DNA of 64,000 bases, from positions 12,501 to 76,500 of the forward strand of contig NW_024727898.1 of assembly GCF_018991925.1 (NCBI RefSeq), in the 5' to 3' direction. Of this stretch, positions 32,008-43,380 are shown one piece after another (within the stretch, counting starts at the first letter, position 1; every line of letters starts with the position of its first letter). The DNA comes from Homarus americanus (Eukaryota > Arthropoda > Malacostraca > Decapoda > Nephropidae). The position numbers and the translations under genes were made by a program. The notes below the pieces were generated by a model, which saw only the letters and a list, made by a program, of their open reading frames with translations, was not told where the DNA came from and searched no databases.

Positions 32008-32245
32008 TTTATCTACCTGTCTATCTATCTACCTGTCTATCTATCTACCTGTCTATTTTTCTACCTGTCTATTTATCTACTTTGTCGATCTATGAATAAT
32101 AATTAACCACTTCATTGTACTGATTATTATATCTATCTACCTATCTATCTATCTATCTACCTGCCTACCTGCCTGCCTGTCTGTCTGCCTGTCTGACTGT
32201 GCCTGTCTGTCTGTGCCTGTCTGTCTGTCTGTCTGTCTGTCAATT
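32008..32245. repeat. (CTAT)/(CTGT) tetranucleotide cluster
   Basis: CTATCTACCTGT 12-mers at 32008-32090, then CTATCTAC, GCCTGCCTGTCTG to 32241; a ~35-bp unique gap lies between. Confidence 0.93.
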
Positions 32246-32420
32246 CCACCACATTATAAACTTTCTTCAACGTGTAACTAAACCTGATAGAAGAGGCGCA
32301 ACTTTACAATCTATTCCCCAAACCTTAGTTAAACTCCCTTAATAAACCACCAAGCTCCAGGTATTCCCGACAACCGAGATACCTATCACCTGAACATTAG
32401 TCACCCCCCCACCACCTTAT

Positions 32421-32526
32421 TTCACCTGATGATTACACACCCAAACGCTAACTGGGCTGGGCTGGGCTGGGCTAGGCTGGGCTAGGCTGGGCTGGGCTGG
32501 GCTGGGCTGGGCTGGGCTGGGCTGGG
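32421..32526. repeat. CACCTGATGATTA motif followed by (CTGGG)15
   Basis: TTCACCTGATGATTACACAC then CCAAACGCTAA (32421-32451) is a copy of the dispersed motif. It abuts a (CTGGG)n pentamer array (32452-32526) with two CTAGG variants; CTAGG/CTGGG is one to two substitutions from TTAGG. Confidence 0.85.
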
Positions 32527-32712
32527 GACATAAATCTAGCTACCAAGAAAGGACCTCCAGTTATTTCCCAATAGACAAATTAAATTAAAAAGTCTTCTGT
32601 AAGTTGCTTGGTGGAGCGGGAAGCGGCTAGCGTCTTGTGGCTGTGAACGGCGCTCGAATACAAAACACACTGACGAGAGAACACCTGAAGAAAAGGAAAA
32701 GACCCTCTCTAA

Positions 32713-32750
<38 letters not shown>

Positions 32751-33350
32751 ACGTAGAGCTAGTTCACGACGGCATTTCTATTCCATGACAAAGACCAGAA
32801 TTCTTTGACCCTCGCCCAGTATATATTTCTTTAACCTTACATTATGCAGGGAAATACAATAACGACACTGGTTATGAGTCATACGATGAATAACCTACAT
32901 GAAATTATTTATTGGCTGATTATTCATTTACGTAGTGAGTCATAGTGAATGAATTGGAGACATTCTTGTATATTATCTAGTTACTGAAGACCATTTTAAC
33001 ATACAAATCTCTGAGACTCCATATTTAACTAGTAAAATAAGTTAAGGGATTCATATCTTACATCTAGAGTCAAAAAATTAAAAAAAAAATTATATATAAT
33101 CCGAGCCTTTGAGAATCCAATTTTTATATCGTAACTCAAGAGAAACAACGGAGATGGACATGACCCAATTCTTAAGTTACGGGGAGGAAGGAAGAGTTTG
33201 TATACCTTATGTGAGCATCGGGTGGCAAGACTTGTGGCGTTGGTGTGTCGTAACTACTGGTGTACATGTGAGAGCTGGCGGGGCGTGACTGTCCCCTGGC
33301 ACGAAGGAGGTGAGGCATAGTAAGAGTAAAACCACATACGCACACAGGTC
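32527..33350. other. Unique segment with a (TC)n tract
   Basis: A (CT)n tract lies at 32714-32747. The remainder is AT-rich to balanced DNA with no gene recognised. Confidence 0.45.
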
Positions 33351-33351
33351 A

Positions 33352-33388
33352 GTTCTATGTCTGTCTATGTCTGTCTGTCTGTCTGTCT
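33352..33388. repeat. (CTGT)n tetranucleotide
   Basis: TATGTCTGTC then perfect CTGT units. Confidence 0.93.
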
Positions 33389-33509
33389 CAAATTTGACGT
33401 ACAAAACCTATTACAGTGTGCCTTACCCTAACCCAACCCCCTCCACTCAACCCCCCTGGGAGTACAATAATACAATGTAATATGGCGCAGAGAACAATAT
33501 AGCTTCCAA

Positions 33510-33511
<2 letters not shown>

Positions 33512-33571
<60 letters not shown>
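33512..33571. repeat. (GA)n microsatellite
   Basis: Perfect GA tract of about 29 units. Confidence 0.98.
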
Positions 33572-33574
<3 letters not shown>

Positions 33575-34181
33575 GGGTTGTCATGGTCAGCTGATCACAG
33601 GTAAACACAGTACAACCCGCCCTCACCTGCTAAATTATTCACCTTTGTTAACTTCACCGTAGGCGACTACCGCCTCCCTCCCCCTTCTCTCCTCCTCCCG
33701 TCTCCTCTCCTTCCTCCTCTCCTTCTTCAGAGCCGTCAGTGGCGATCCTCTTCTTCTGGGAATTATGAACTGCTTGTATGCTCACATCATCTCTTCTCGC
33801 CATCACTTGTGCTCGCTGCCAACTCTTCTCTAATAGCTGTACTCTAACCTGGTCTGTTCGTATATGTTCGCTAAACCGCGCTGGCTAATTCAGATTCGCC
33901 ATGTTGACTAAATAACTGTGTTCGCTAAGCCATGTCGCTAAAACCAGATAGATGGAAACAAATATAACACAATAAACAAATAATAACCACCAGAAAAAAC
34001 ACAAACAAAAATATTATTAACAAATAAAAATAACAGACAAAATGACACCAATAAAACAACAAACAAAAAACAATAATCGCAAGTCAACAACAACAACAAC
34101 AACAAAAATAATAAAGTCACCTGCAAAAAAAAAAAAATTAAAGGAAAATTAAGATAAAAACAGAAGTAGTCGAGAAGTAGT

Positions 34182-34182
<1 letters not shown>
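33572..34182. other. Spacer, A-rich right half
   Basis: 33670-33730 is pyrimidine rich; 33835-33940 repeats TTCGCTAA(A/G)CC words; 33955-34150 is A/C rich with ACAACAACAA. No gene recognised. Confidence 0.45.

Positions 34183-34279
<97 letters not shown>
34183..34279. repeat. (GA)n microsatellite
   Basis: Two perfect GA tracts separated by GGAGGGAAAG at about 34216-34225. Confidence 0.98.
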
Positions 34280-34280
<1 letters not shown>

Positions 34281-34483
34281 AATCTAGTGAATCTCCAAGG
34301 ACGATAAGAGAAACCACCTGAAAATCTAACTTAAATATTTACGAAAGTTTAGTTAAGGTACAGGTGAGGCTCTGGGGGAGGGGTGACATGTGAGGGTTCC
34401 TGGGAGGCGATTGGGGAGAGAGAGGGGCTAACCTAATTTATCCTTCATAAACAGATACAAATAAACAATACAATAATAACACA

Positions 34484-34506
34484 CACACAACACAATAATA
34501 ATAATA

Positions 34507-34588
<82 letters not shown>
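34484..34588. repeat. AC/AAT compound microsatellite
   Basis: AC, then AATAATAAT at 34493-34508, then perfect (AC)n at 34510-34588. Confidence 0.97.
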
Positions 34589-34590
<2 letters not shown>

Positions 34591-34824
34591 AAAAAGAATA
34601 CACAAACACCTCACCTGTATGAAAACTCAATAACAACAACAACAAAAAATCCAGTAATTGCAACAAGGACAATAAACATGATATAAAACGCAAAATGTAA
34701 TTAAAACGCGACAATAAAAGTCCTCCGGGTCGTGTTGTTGTTCCCAGCCAGATTTTTTATTTGTGCATAATTCTTTTTTCAACAGCGGCTCGGCGGCCAT
34801 TTACCTGCCAGCTTATTACTCCCG

Positions 34825-35055
34825 GCCTCCTCCTCCTCCTCCTCCGCCCCCAACCTACCTGTCCTCCCTCTCTCCCTCCCTTCCTCTTCTTACCCTCCCT
34901 CCCTCACCCACCTAATGTACCTGCCCTCTCTCCCTTCCCTCCCTCCTTCTCCTTCTCCACCTACCAGCCCTTCCTCCCTCTTCCTCCTCCTTCCTCCCTC
35001 TTCCTCTTCCTACCTCCCACCTTCCTACCCTCCCTCCCTCCCTCCTCCACCCCGG
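34825..35055. repeat. CCTCC pyrimidine tract
   Basis: Begins with (CCT)n and continues as CCCTCCCT/TTCCTCC words. Confidence 0.88.
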
Positions 35056-35122
35056 GAGAATTTCGGGAAAATCCAATAACCTTCGCATGAATAACAAAAC
35101 GAGGAAGATAAACAGAAAAAAA

Positions 35123-35124
<2 letters not shown>

Positions 35125-35170
<46 letters not shown>
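35125..35170. repeat. (GA)n microsatellite
   Basis: Perfect GA tract of about 22 units. Confidence 0.98.
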
Positions 35171-35173
<3 letters not shown>

Positions 35174-35570
35174 ACTGATTGAAATTTACGATTACAGAAT
35201 TGATGATGGAAATTGAGAGATGAGAGGAATTGTGGGTAATGACTAGCACGCCGTTTACCTCCCACCCCCCCACCCCCTATAGTTCACCCACGACCGTAGT
35301 TCATTTAGCTAGACATTTCCATTTGAAACCACCATATATATATTTATTTATCTATCTATGAAAAAAAAAATATATATATATAGATATAAAAAATAAACAA
35401 ATTGTACGTATCGATGACTGGTATGATATTTTGATTTTGGGATTTCATTTCATTTATTTTTTTATATTTGGTGTTGATATAATTTAAATATGTATCTATT
35501 TTTTTATCCACCTGTCTGTCTGTCTGTTTGTATATGGTGAATTTATTTTGTTTTGTTAATATAATTTTTG

Positions 35571-35572
<2 letters not shown>
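35171..35572. other. AT-rich spacer
   Basis: Contains TATATATA patches at 35325-35395 and CTGTCTGTCTGTTTG near 35510. No gene recognised. Confidence 0.5.

Positions 35573-35628
<56 letters not shown>
35573..35628. repeat. (GA)n microsatellite
   Basis: Perfect GA tract of about 27 units. Confidence 0.98.
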
Positions 35629-35631
<3 letters not shown>

Positions 35632-35754
35632 CGTATCAATATTTGCACACTTTATGTAGTCAAAGAAAATGGTATATTACGGAGCTCCTGTGAGATCCTG
35701 TGTTGCCTACCTGCCTAACAGAGCGCATTAAAATTCCTATATGTTTATTTATCC

Positions 35755-35875
35755 TGTCTACAAGATGCACGGACGGACGGATGGACAAGAAACACGGACG
35801 GAAGGAACGAATGAACACACGGCACAAAGAATACGGACTGACGAACGAACGCATAAAAACAGAGACAGTCGAAAA
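35755..35875. repeat. ACGGACGGA/ACGAACGA low complexity
   Basis: Degenerate tetranucleotide-like words (GGACGGACGGATGGAC, GACGAACGAACG). Confidence 0.65.
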
Positions 35876-35908
35876 TGATCTTGTGAACGTGCCAAAAAAA
35901 ACGGACAA

Positions 35909-36476
35909 AACAAGTACACCATTACCACGTCCCCACCGTTCACCATCAGCTAAAACAGTACACCACAACTCCCCACGTTCACCATCACAAACAAGTACAC
36001 CATTACCACGTCCCCACCGTTCACCATCAGCTAAACAAGTACACCATTGTCCCCCACCGTTCACCATCAGCTAAAACAAGTACACCATTACCACGTCCCC
36101 ACCGTTCACCATCAGCTAAAACAAGTACACCATTACCACGTCCCCACCGTTCACCATCAGCAAACAAGTACACCATTACCACGTCCCCCACCGTTCACCA
36201 TCAGCTAAAACAAGTACACCATTACCACGTCCCCACCGTTCACCATCGGCTAAAACAAGTACACCATTACCACGTCCCCCACCGTTCACCATCAGCTAAA
36301 ACAAGTACACCATTACCACGTCCCCACCGTTCACCATCACAACAAGCACACCATTACCACGTCCCCCACCGTTCACCATCGGCTAAAACAAGTACACCAT
36401 TACCACGTCCCCACCTTCACCATCACAAAACAAGTACACCATTACCACGTCCCCCACCGTTCACCATCGGCTAAAC
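35909..36476. repeat. ~45-bp minisatellite x 13
   Basis: Units read CAAGTACACCATTACCACGT, CCCCACCGTTCACCATC, then AGCTAAAA, GGCTAAAA or a truncated ACAA. Unit 2 and unit 4 are shortened. CCCC versus CCCCC alternates between units. Confidence 0.97.
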
Positions 36477-36550
36477 ATAAACATAAATAAATAAAAAAAT
36501 AACAATAACAAGATCAACTTCCTTATCATCACAGGTGAAATTTCAATTAC

Positions 36551-36615
36551 GATCACCTGAAAATTAGGTAACCCAGCTCGCCTAATAATGAAAGACCCTA
36601 ACCTAACCTAACCCC
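36551..36615 (+). repeat. Dispersed CACCTGAAAATTAGG motif plus CCTAA
   Basis: ATCACCTGAAAATTAGGTAA with CCCAGCTCG closely matches the first copy at 1682. It is followed by CCCTAACCTAACCTAACC at 36597-36614. Confidence 0.7.
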
Positions 36616-36940
36616 ACCCCTCTACAGGTAGCAATAGAGCATTTAATTATCAGGTAATACACGATCTATTATTAACACAAACTGAAATACATTAGATCTC
36701 TATTAATCTGTTTCACTCACATCAAAGTAACAATTCAATTTATAAAGCCCAATTCAACTGTTTCTAATAATCCTGTAACTTTTCTTTTTTCTTACCTCAA
36801 TAGCACATGATAGTTACTAGGCATCAGGCAGCCATTATTATACCTGTACAAACAATGAACAGAAAGTAGACATATATATTGTATATTATATTACCCATTT
36901 TACCACATCAAAGATAACTACCACATGTAAGCCATTTATG
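36616..36940. other. Unique AT-rich spacer
   Basis: Nothing recognised. Confidence 0.45.
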
Positions 36941-36979
<39 letters not shown>

Positions 36980-37000
36980 GTGCGTGCGTGTGTGTGTGCT
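36941..37000. repeat. (GT)n microsatellite with CG interruptions
   Basis: GT tract with GC interruptions to the right. Confidence 0.96.
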
Positions 37001-37204
37001 CCCAGTATATTATATAATGGTTATTCAGGAGTCGGAGGTTGTAGGACATTTTTCACCTGTGGGACCGTGTGTCTGGTCGTACCTGGAGGCCACTCTATAA
37101 ATAGCTTCACTCTGGGTCGACAGTTGGGTCTCTCCTCAGGTCAAGTAAACAGTTCGCTGTGACCTCGTCCGCATGGCTCAGGGTCAATGGAGGTCACACA
37201 TACT

Positions 37205-37570
37205 ATTCAAGGGGTGATATTCATGGAGTTAAATCCTCTTACTTAATGGGTGAAGTTATCGTCCTCAAGGGGTGAAGTTATCGTCCTCAAGGGGTGAAGT
37301 TATCGTCCTCAAGGGGTGAAGTTATGGTACTCAAGGGGTGAAGTTATGGTACTCAAGGGGTAAAGGTATACTGAAATGGTTAAGTCCTCGTACGCAAAGG
37401 GTTAACTCATCGTACGCAAGGGGTTAACTCAACGAACTCATGGGGTTAAGTCATCGTACTCTTGGGGTCAAGTTCTCATACTCAAAGGGTTAAGTCATCG
37501 TACCAATGGGGTTAAGTCATCGTACCCATGGGGTTAAGTCATCATACTCATGGGTTAACTCGTCATACTC
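37205..37570 (+). repeat. 22-bp minisatellite x ~16 (GGGGTTAAGTCATCGTACTC family)
   Basis: Units read GGGGTGAAGTTATCGTCCTC on the left, changing to GGGGTTAAGTCATCGTACTC on the right. The same unit occurs at 45047-45210 on the opposite strand. Confidence 0.95.
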
Positions 37571-37619
37571 AAAGAAATATTGCACCTCAATCTCGGACTG
37601 AAGCTGTTAAACCAAAAAT

Positions 37620-37980
37620 CTTTCCCTTCCACTAAATTCCTGCTCCTGCCTCCCTTCTCTCTTCCATCCATCTTTTCCCTCACCCTCCAACCCCTTCCCC
37701 ATTCTGCCTATCCATCCATCTTCCTTAATTCTTCCTCTTCCTCCCTCTCTCTCTCTTTCCACTCAACATTCTCCTCCTTCTCCTCCTCTCTCCTCTCATC
37801 ACACGCCCCTTCCTCCTCTCTCCCTCTCATCACACGCCTTTCTTCCCTCCCTCCTCCCCATCCCACGTCTCTATCCTCCCTTCCTACATTTATCCCTCTT
37901 CCCTCCCTCCTACATCTCCCTATCTACATACCTTTCTCTCCTTCCCACACTCCTCATCTCTCTCTCCTCCCTCTCAGAGC
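37620..37980. repeat. Pyrimidine-rich tract
   Basis: CTTCCTCC, CTCTCATCACACGCC (twice, about 37793 and 37826) and CCCTCC words. Confidence 0.82.
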
Positions 37981-38044
37981 ATCTCCAACACAAACCGCAC
38001 TAAGTTTCCCGGGCATCTGTGACGTCGACCGTGACTATGAGATT

Positions 38045-38302
<258 letters not shown>

Positions 38303-38496
38303 ACACACACACACCAGGTTAAGAGAGACACAGATAAAAACAGAGACACAGACAGAGCCCCCCCCCTCGCTCCCTCAACACACACACGCCAGGTTAAGAG
38401 AGACGGACGCGTACCCTAACAAATAGCCAGAGAAATTAACGAACCCCTTGTGGACGGTCACTGAATTATTCAATAAGAGTTGGTCCTCTCTACCGA

Positions 38497-38529
<33 letters not shown>

Positions 38530-38640
38530 AACAGACAGTCAGACAGAGACAGACACACACAGACAGACAGACAGAGCCCCCCTGCTGCCCCCAACACACA
38601 CACACACCAGGTTAGAGAGACAGACAGACACGTAACCCAG
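38303..38640. repeat. AGAC repeats with CCAGGTTAAGAGAGAC duplications
   Basis: ACACACACCAGGTTAAGAGA recurs near 38310, 38387 and (as CCAGGTTAGAGAGA) 38607. (AGAC)n lies at 38498-38575 with interruptions. The spacing suggests a ~70-220 bp higher-order duplication. Confidence 0.85.
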
Positions 38641-38811
38641 CCACTAACTCTATTTAATCCCCTGCGATGCTTTAACTCAACGCTCAGTCAGTATACAGCA
38701 ACGTGATGGGTCGCGCTACTGAGTTAATCATATACGAATGAATTAATAGGGACTTAGACCTCTTCCTTCCTCTCTCGGAATGGTGAGTTTTCGCACGAGT
38801 TTGGGACAGCG
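38641..38811. other. Unique spacer
   Basis: Nothing recognised. Confidence 0.4.
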
Positions 38812-40955
38812 TGTTGTGTATGTCGTCGTGTTATTGTTGTGGAGTTGTATTTGTTGAGTATGTCGAGTTGTTATTGTTGTGATCGTTGTGTTGTTGTTGT
38901 TATTGTTGAGTTGTATTTGTTGTGTATGTCGAGTTGTTATTGTTGTGGTCGTTGTGTTGTTGTTGTTATTGTGGAGTTGTATTTGTTGTGTATGTCGAGT
39001 TGTTATTGTTGTGGTCGTTGTGTTGTTGTTGTTATTGTTGAGTTGTATTTGTTGTGTATGTCGAGTTGTTATTGTTGTGGTCGTTGTGTTGTTGTTGTTA
39101 TGGTGGGAGTTGTTTGTTGTGTATGTCGAGTTGTTATTGTTGTGGTCGTTGTGTTGTTGTTGTTATTGTTGAGTTGTATTTGTTGTGTATGTCGAGTTGT
39201 TATTGTTGTGGTCGTTGTGTTGTTGTTGTTATTGTGGAGTTGTATTGTTGTGTATGTCGAGTTGTTATTGTTGTGGTCGTTGTGTTTTGTTGTTGTTATT
39301 GTTGAGTTGTATTTGTTGTGTATGTCGAGTTGTTATTGTTGGTCGTTGTGTTGTTGTTGTTATTGTTGAGTTGTATTTGTTGTGTATGTCGAGTTGTTAT
39401 TGTTGTGGTCGTTGTGTTGTTGTTGTTATTGTTGTGGAGTTGTATTTGTTGTGTATGTCGAGTTGTTATTGTTGTGGTCGTTGTGTTGTTGTTGTTATTG
39501 TTGAGTTGTATTTGTTGTGTATGTCGAGTTGTTATTGTTGTGGTCGTTGTGTTGTTGTTGTTATTGTTGAGTTGTATTTGTTGTGTATGTCGAGTTGTTA
39601 TTGTTGTGGTCGTTGTGTTGTTGTTGTTATTGTTGTGAGTTGTATTTATAGTATGTCGAGTTGTTATTGTTGTGGTCGTTGTGTTGTTGTTGTTATTGTT
39701 GAGTTGTATTTGTTGTGTATGTCGAGTTGTTATTGTTGTGGTCGTTGTGTTGTTGTTGTTATTGTGAGTTGTATTTGTTGTGTATGTCGAGTTGTTGTTG
39801 TGGTCGTTGTGTTGTTGTTGTTATTGCTGAGTTGTATTTGTTGTGTATGTCGAGTTGTTATTGTTGTGGTCGTTGTGTTGTTGTTGTTATTGTTGAGTTG
39901 TATTTGTTGTGTATGTCGAGTTGTTATTGTTGGGTCGTTGTGTTGTTGTTGTTATTGTGAGTTGTATTTGTTGTGTATGTCGAGTTGTTATTGTTGTGGT
40001 CGTTGTGTTGTTGTTGTTATTGTTGAGTTGGTATTTGTTGTGATGTGTCGAGTTGTTATTGTTGTGGTCGTTGTGTTGTTGTTGTTATTGTTGAGTTGTA
40101 TTTGTTGTGTATGTCGAGTTGTTATTGCTTGTGGTCGTTGTGTTGTTGTTGTTATTGTTGAGTTGTATTTGTTGTGTATGTCGAGTTGTTATTGTTGTGG
40201 TCGTGTTGTTGTTGTTGTTATTGTTGAGTTGTATTTGTTGTGTATGTCGAGTTGTTATTGTTGTGGTCGTTGTGTTGTTGTTGTTATTGTTGAGTTGTAT
40301 TTGTTGTGTATGTCGAGTTGTTATTGTTGTGGTCGTTGTGTTGTTGTTGTTATTGTTGAGTTGATTTGTGAGTGTTGTTATTGTTGTGGTCGTTGTGTTG
40401 TTGTTGTATTGTTGAGTTGTATTTGTTGTGTATGTCGAGTTGTTATTGTTGTGGTCGTTGTGTTGTTGTTGTTATTGTTGAGTTGTATTTGTTGTGTATG
40501 TCGAGTTGTTATTGTTGTGGTCGTTGTGTTGTTGTTGTTATTGTTGAGTTGTATTTGTTGTATGTCGAGTTGTTATTGTTGTGGTCGTTGTGTTGTTGTT
40601 GTTATTGTTGAGTTGTATTTGTTGTGTATGTCGAGTTGTTATTGTTGTGGTCGTTGTGTTGTTGTTGTTATTGTTGAGTTGTATGTGTATGTCGAGTTGT
40701 TATTGTTGTGGTCGTTGTGTTGTTGTTGTTATTGTTGAGTTGTATTTGTTGTGTATGTCGAGTTGTTATTGTTGTGGTCGTTGTGTTGTTGTTGTTATTG
40801 TTGAGTTGTATTGTTGTATTCGAGTTGTTATTTGTGTCGTTGTGTTGTTGTTGTTATTGTTGAGTTGTATTTGTTGTGTATGTCGAGTTGTTATTGTTGT
40901 GGTCGTTGTGTTGTTGTTGTTATTGTTGAGTTGTATTTGTTGTGTATGTCGAGAT
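38812..40955 (+). repeat. 66-bp minisatellite x ~32
   Basis: Unit contains TATGTCGAGTTGTTATTG, GTGGTCGTTGTG, (TTG)n and GAGTTGTATTTGTTG. Successive TATGTCGAG words at 38924, 38990 and 39056 are exactly 66 bp apart. The plus strand almost lacks A-starting stop codons, so all three frames stay open and give 22-residue repeats such as CMSSCYCCGRCVVVVI. Indels shift frame without closing it, so the 517-codon frame is a by-product, not a gene. Strong G/T versus A/C strand skew. Confidence 0.97.
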
Positions 40956-41095
40956 GGTTTTGTTGTGAGGTGTTGTTTTTGTAGCTGTGTTGTCGCGGGT
41001 GTTGTGATTGTCGTTGTGTTGTGTCGCTTTTGTAATTTTCATGTTGTATTTCTCTTTTGTTTTTATTGTGTTTGTCGTGTTGTTTTTTGTTGGTT
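40956..41095 (+). repeat. Decayed edge of the 66-bp array
   Basis: TTGTTGT, GTCGTTGTGTTGTG and TGTTTGTCGTG words without regular spacing. Confidence 0.7.
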
Positions 41096-41252
41096 TATCG
41101 AGGAAAAGGAGGAAGAGAAGAGGAGGAGGAAGAAGAGGAAGGAAAGGCGGGAGGAGGAAGAGGCGGGAGGGAAGGGAAGGGAAGAGGAAAAAGAGGAGGG
41201 AGGACGAGGGAAAGGAAGAAGAGGAGCAAGAAGGAGGAGGAGGAGAATCGAC
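41096..41252. repeat. Polypurine tract
   Basis: GAGGAAAAGGAGGAAG words with few pyrimidines. Confidence 0.9.
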
Positions 41253-41311
41253 GCCAGGTACCCATCTAAGTGTCTTCAGCGACGTTCCACCCACCTTAAT
41301 TATTAGCCTGC

Positions 41312-41345
41312 CTCTCTCTCTCTCTCTCTCTCTCTCTCAAGAAAG

Positions 41346-41378
<33 letters not shown>
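41312..41378. repeat. (CT)13-spacer-(GA)14 perfect hairpin
   Basis: CT tract 41312-41338, 12-nt A-rich spacer, GA tract 41351-41378. The arms are complementary and can fold into a 26-bp stem. Confidence 0.95.
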
Positions 41379-41381
<3 letters not shown>

Positions 41382-41838
41382 TTACATTAAAACAATAAAG
41401 AGAACTTGCTACCAACACAACTACAACATAACCCAACATAAAACTGAATTAAAACACTTGAGTTATTAACCACAATGAAATCTATACTAACTGTACTGTA
41501 TACACCTCGTACCTGTTAACACTACACACTCAGTTCAATAATGACTAGTTCCATACGTACTCATTAACCTGCCCAGTACCTGTATCTCACCAAAGGGTTC
41601 AACCACGTTCATTAATAAGTCAATGTTACTGAACAACGTCTGGTTTGTAAAGTTTCCGACCATGTAAAACAAATTTCAATAATGACAATAATGAACGTCG
41701 TGACAATAGATGTGTTTTGTTTACTGTTTATATCAATGTTTTACCGAAGAACAAATATATGAGGTCCTAAAACGTACTCAGGTTGTCGCTTCATCTGCCT
41801 CAACGTGACTGAGAAACATACAGACACGCACAGATATA
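41379..41838. other. Unique AT-rich spacer
   Basis: No gene or repeat recognised. Confidence 0.5.
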
Positions 41839-42420
41839 AACACACACACACACACACACACACGTCCCCTTTTGTTGTCAAATACCAAGAGGACCCAAGA
41901 GGAGAAGGAGGGAGAGGTGAAGTTGGAGGAGGAGGGAGAAGTGAAGTTGGAGGAGGAGGGAGAGGTGGAGGAGGAGGGAGGTGAAGGTGGAGGAGGGGGA
42001 GAGGTGAAGGTGGAGGAGGGGGGAGAGGTGAAGTTGGGAGGAGGAGGGAGAGGTGAAGTGGAGGAGGAGGAGAGGGGAAGGGGGAGGAGGAGGGAGAGGT
42101 GAAGGTGGAGGAGGGGGGAGAGGTGAAGGGGAGGAGGGGAGAGGGGTTGGAGGAGGAGGGAGAGGTGAAGGTGGAGGAGGAGGGAGAGGTGAAGGAGGAG
42201 GAGGAGGGAGAGGTGAAGTTGGGAGGAGGAGGGAGAGGTGAAGGTGGAGGAGGAGGGAGAGGTGAAGGTGGAGGAGGAGGGTGAAGGTGGAGGAGGAGGG
42301 AGGTGGGAGGAGGAGGGAGAGGTGGAGGGAGGGGAAGGTGGAGGAGGGAGGTGGGAGGAGGTGGAGGAGGAGGGAGAGGTGGGTGGAGGAGGGAGGGTGA
42401 GGTGGGAGGAGGAGGGGAGC
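41839..42420. repeat. (AC)n then GGAGGAGG purine minisatellite
   Basis: AC tract 41839-41863. From 41885 units near GGAGGAGGGAGAGGTGAAGG (about 24 bp) repeat some 20 times. Frames on both strands are open and low complexity. Confidence 0.95.
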
Positions 42421-43029
42421 AAGCGCCGCAGGTGACAATTAGGAGATGTTCTCTGTGTCCCCGTCCACAGCCTCACCTCCGCTTGCTGACCCTCACAGGT
42501 GGACCTGGTTCGTTCCTCCTCCTCCTCCTTCCCCTCCTCTTCCTCTCACTTACACCTCACATTCACTCACTCAACTCCTCCACCCACCACTCCTCCTCAC
42601 TCTACATTACAAAACATTAGCAACCAAAAAACAATGGAAATAAAAAGAAACAAAAAATGAAACAACAACAAAACAAATAAACAAGTGACCACATAGATAT
42701 TTACTGAATGTTTACAGATCAACATTCTCACCTGTAAGCAAAACGCCCCACTCTCTCACTCCTCCTTCTCTCTCTCTCTCAAAATTGACTCTTGTTAAGG
42801 CTTGGGTACTCTCTTTATTTAACATATTCTCTTCACTGTCTCTTCCTTCGGGTTCCTCAGACGCAAAAAAAAATATATATATATGTCGTTTCATTTTACT
42901 CCAGGGTTCGAGGCCTCTACGGACCCGCTGGACAATTATAATGTAAATTGACTTAACCTCATCACGGATACAGTTAATTCCTTCCCTCGCTCACTCCTTC
43001 TCACTCGACTCTTTGGGGCCCCCACCTCC
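42421..43029. other. Spacer with CCTCC patch
   Basis: 42515-42550 is CCT-rich, 42620-42690 A-rich, (CT)n near 42768-42780. A GGGTTCGAGGCC word near 42904 resembles a tRNA B-box but has no partner A-box. Confidence 0.45.
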
Positions 43030-43148
43030 CACCTTCACTCACTCACTCACTCTGTCCCAATCGCTTAATCTGTCTGTCCCACTTGCTCAATCTGTCCCAT
43101 TCACTCACTCACTCACTCACTCACTCAAGGCCCTCTCACTCACTCAAA
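43030..43148. repeat. (CACT)n with CTGTCCCA islands
   Basis: CACT tetranucleotides at 43036-43051, 43105-43127 and 43137-43145, with repeated CTGTCCCAnTnGCTNAATCTGT islands. Confidence 0.88.
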
Positions 43149-43290
43149 TTCCAACTGAGATAGATCATGGTACTCATCACTACAGCAGCTGGGGATGGTC
43201 ACCATGCAGGACGGGCGGACAACCTCAAGGCCAACAGTGCTTACCTGCGAGACAAGAAAGTTTAAAATTAGAATTAAAACAGGTTATGTC

Positions 43291-43380
43291 GAGGAGGGGT
43301 GGTGGGGTGAAGTGGTGGGGTGGTGTAAAGTGGGGGAGTGGGGTAGGTGGGGGTGAAGTAGGGCGGGGGTGAGGTGGGGG
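43291..43380 (+). repeat. GGGGTGG-rich block with G-quadruplex potential
   Basis: Multiple GGGG runs spaced by 2-8 nt. Confidence 0.82.

Noticed and set aside
32600..32660. GCTAGCGTCTTGTGG and GCGCTCGAATAC as a tRNA-like A/B-box pair
   Set aside because: Spacing is about 20 bp, too short for a tRNA or usual SINE promoter, and no stems form.
35909..36476. Regular ~45-bp repeats considered as a CRISPR array
   Set aside because: The entire unit repeats with no unique spacers and the context is eukaryotic; it is a minisatellite.
39185..40738. 517-codon open frame with Cys/Val repeats
   Set aside because: It lies inside the 66-bp minisatellite; other plus frames are equally open and indels change frame without effect, so it is not selected as coding.
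42895..42925. GGGTTCGAGGCC as a tRNA B-box
   Set aside because: No A-box at a suitable distance and no pairing acceptor or T stem.
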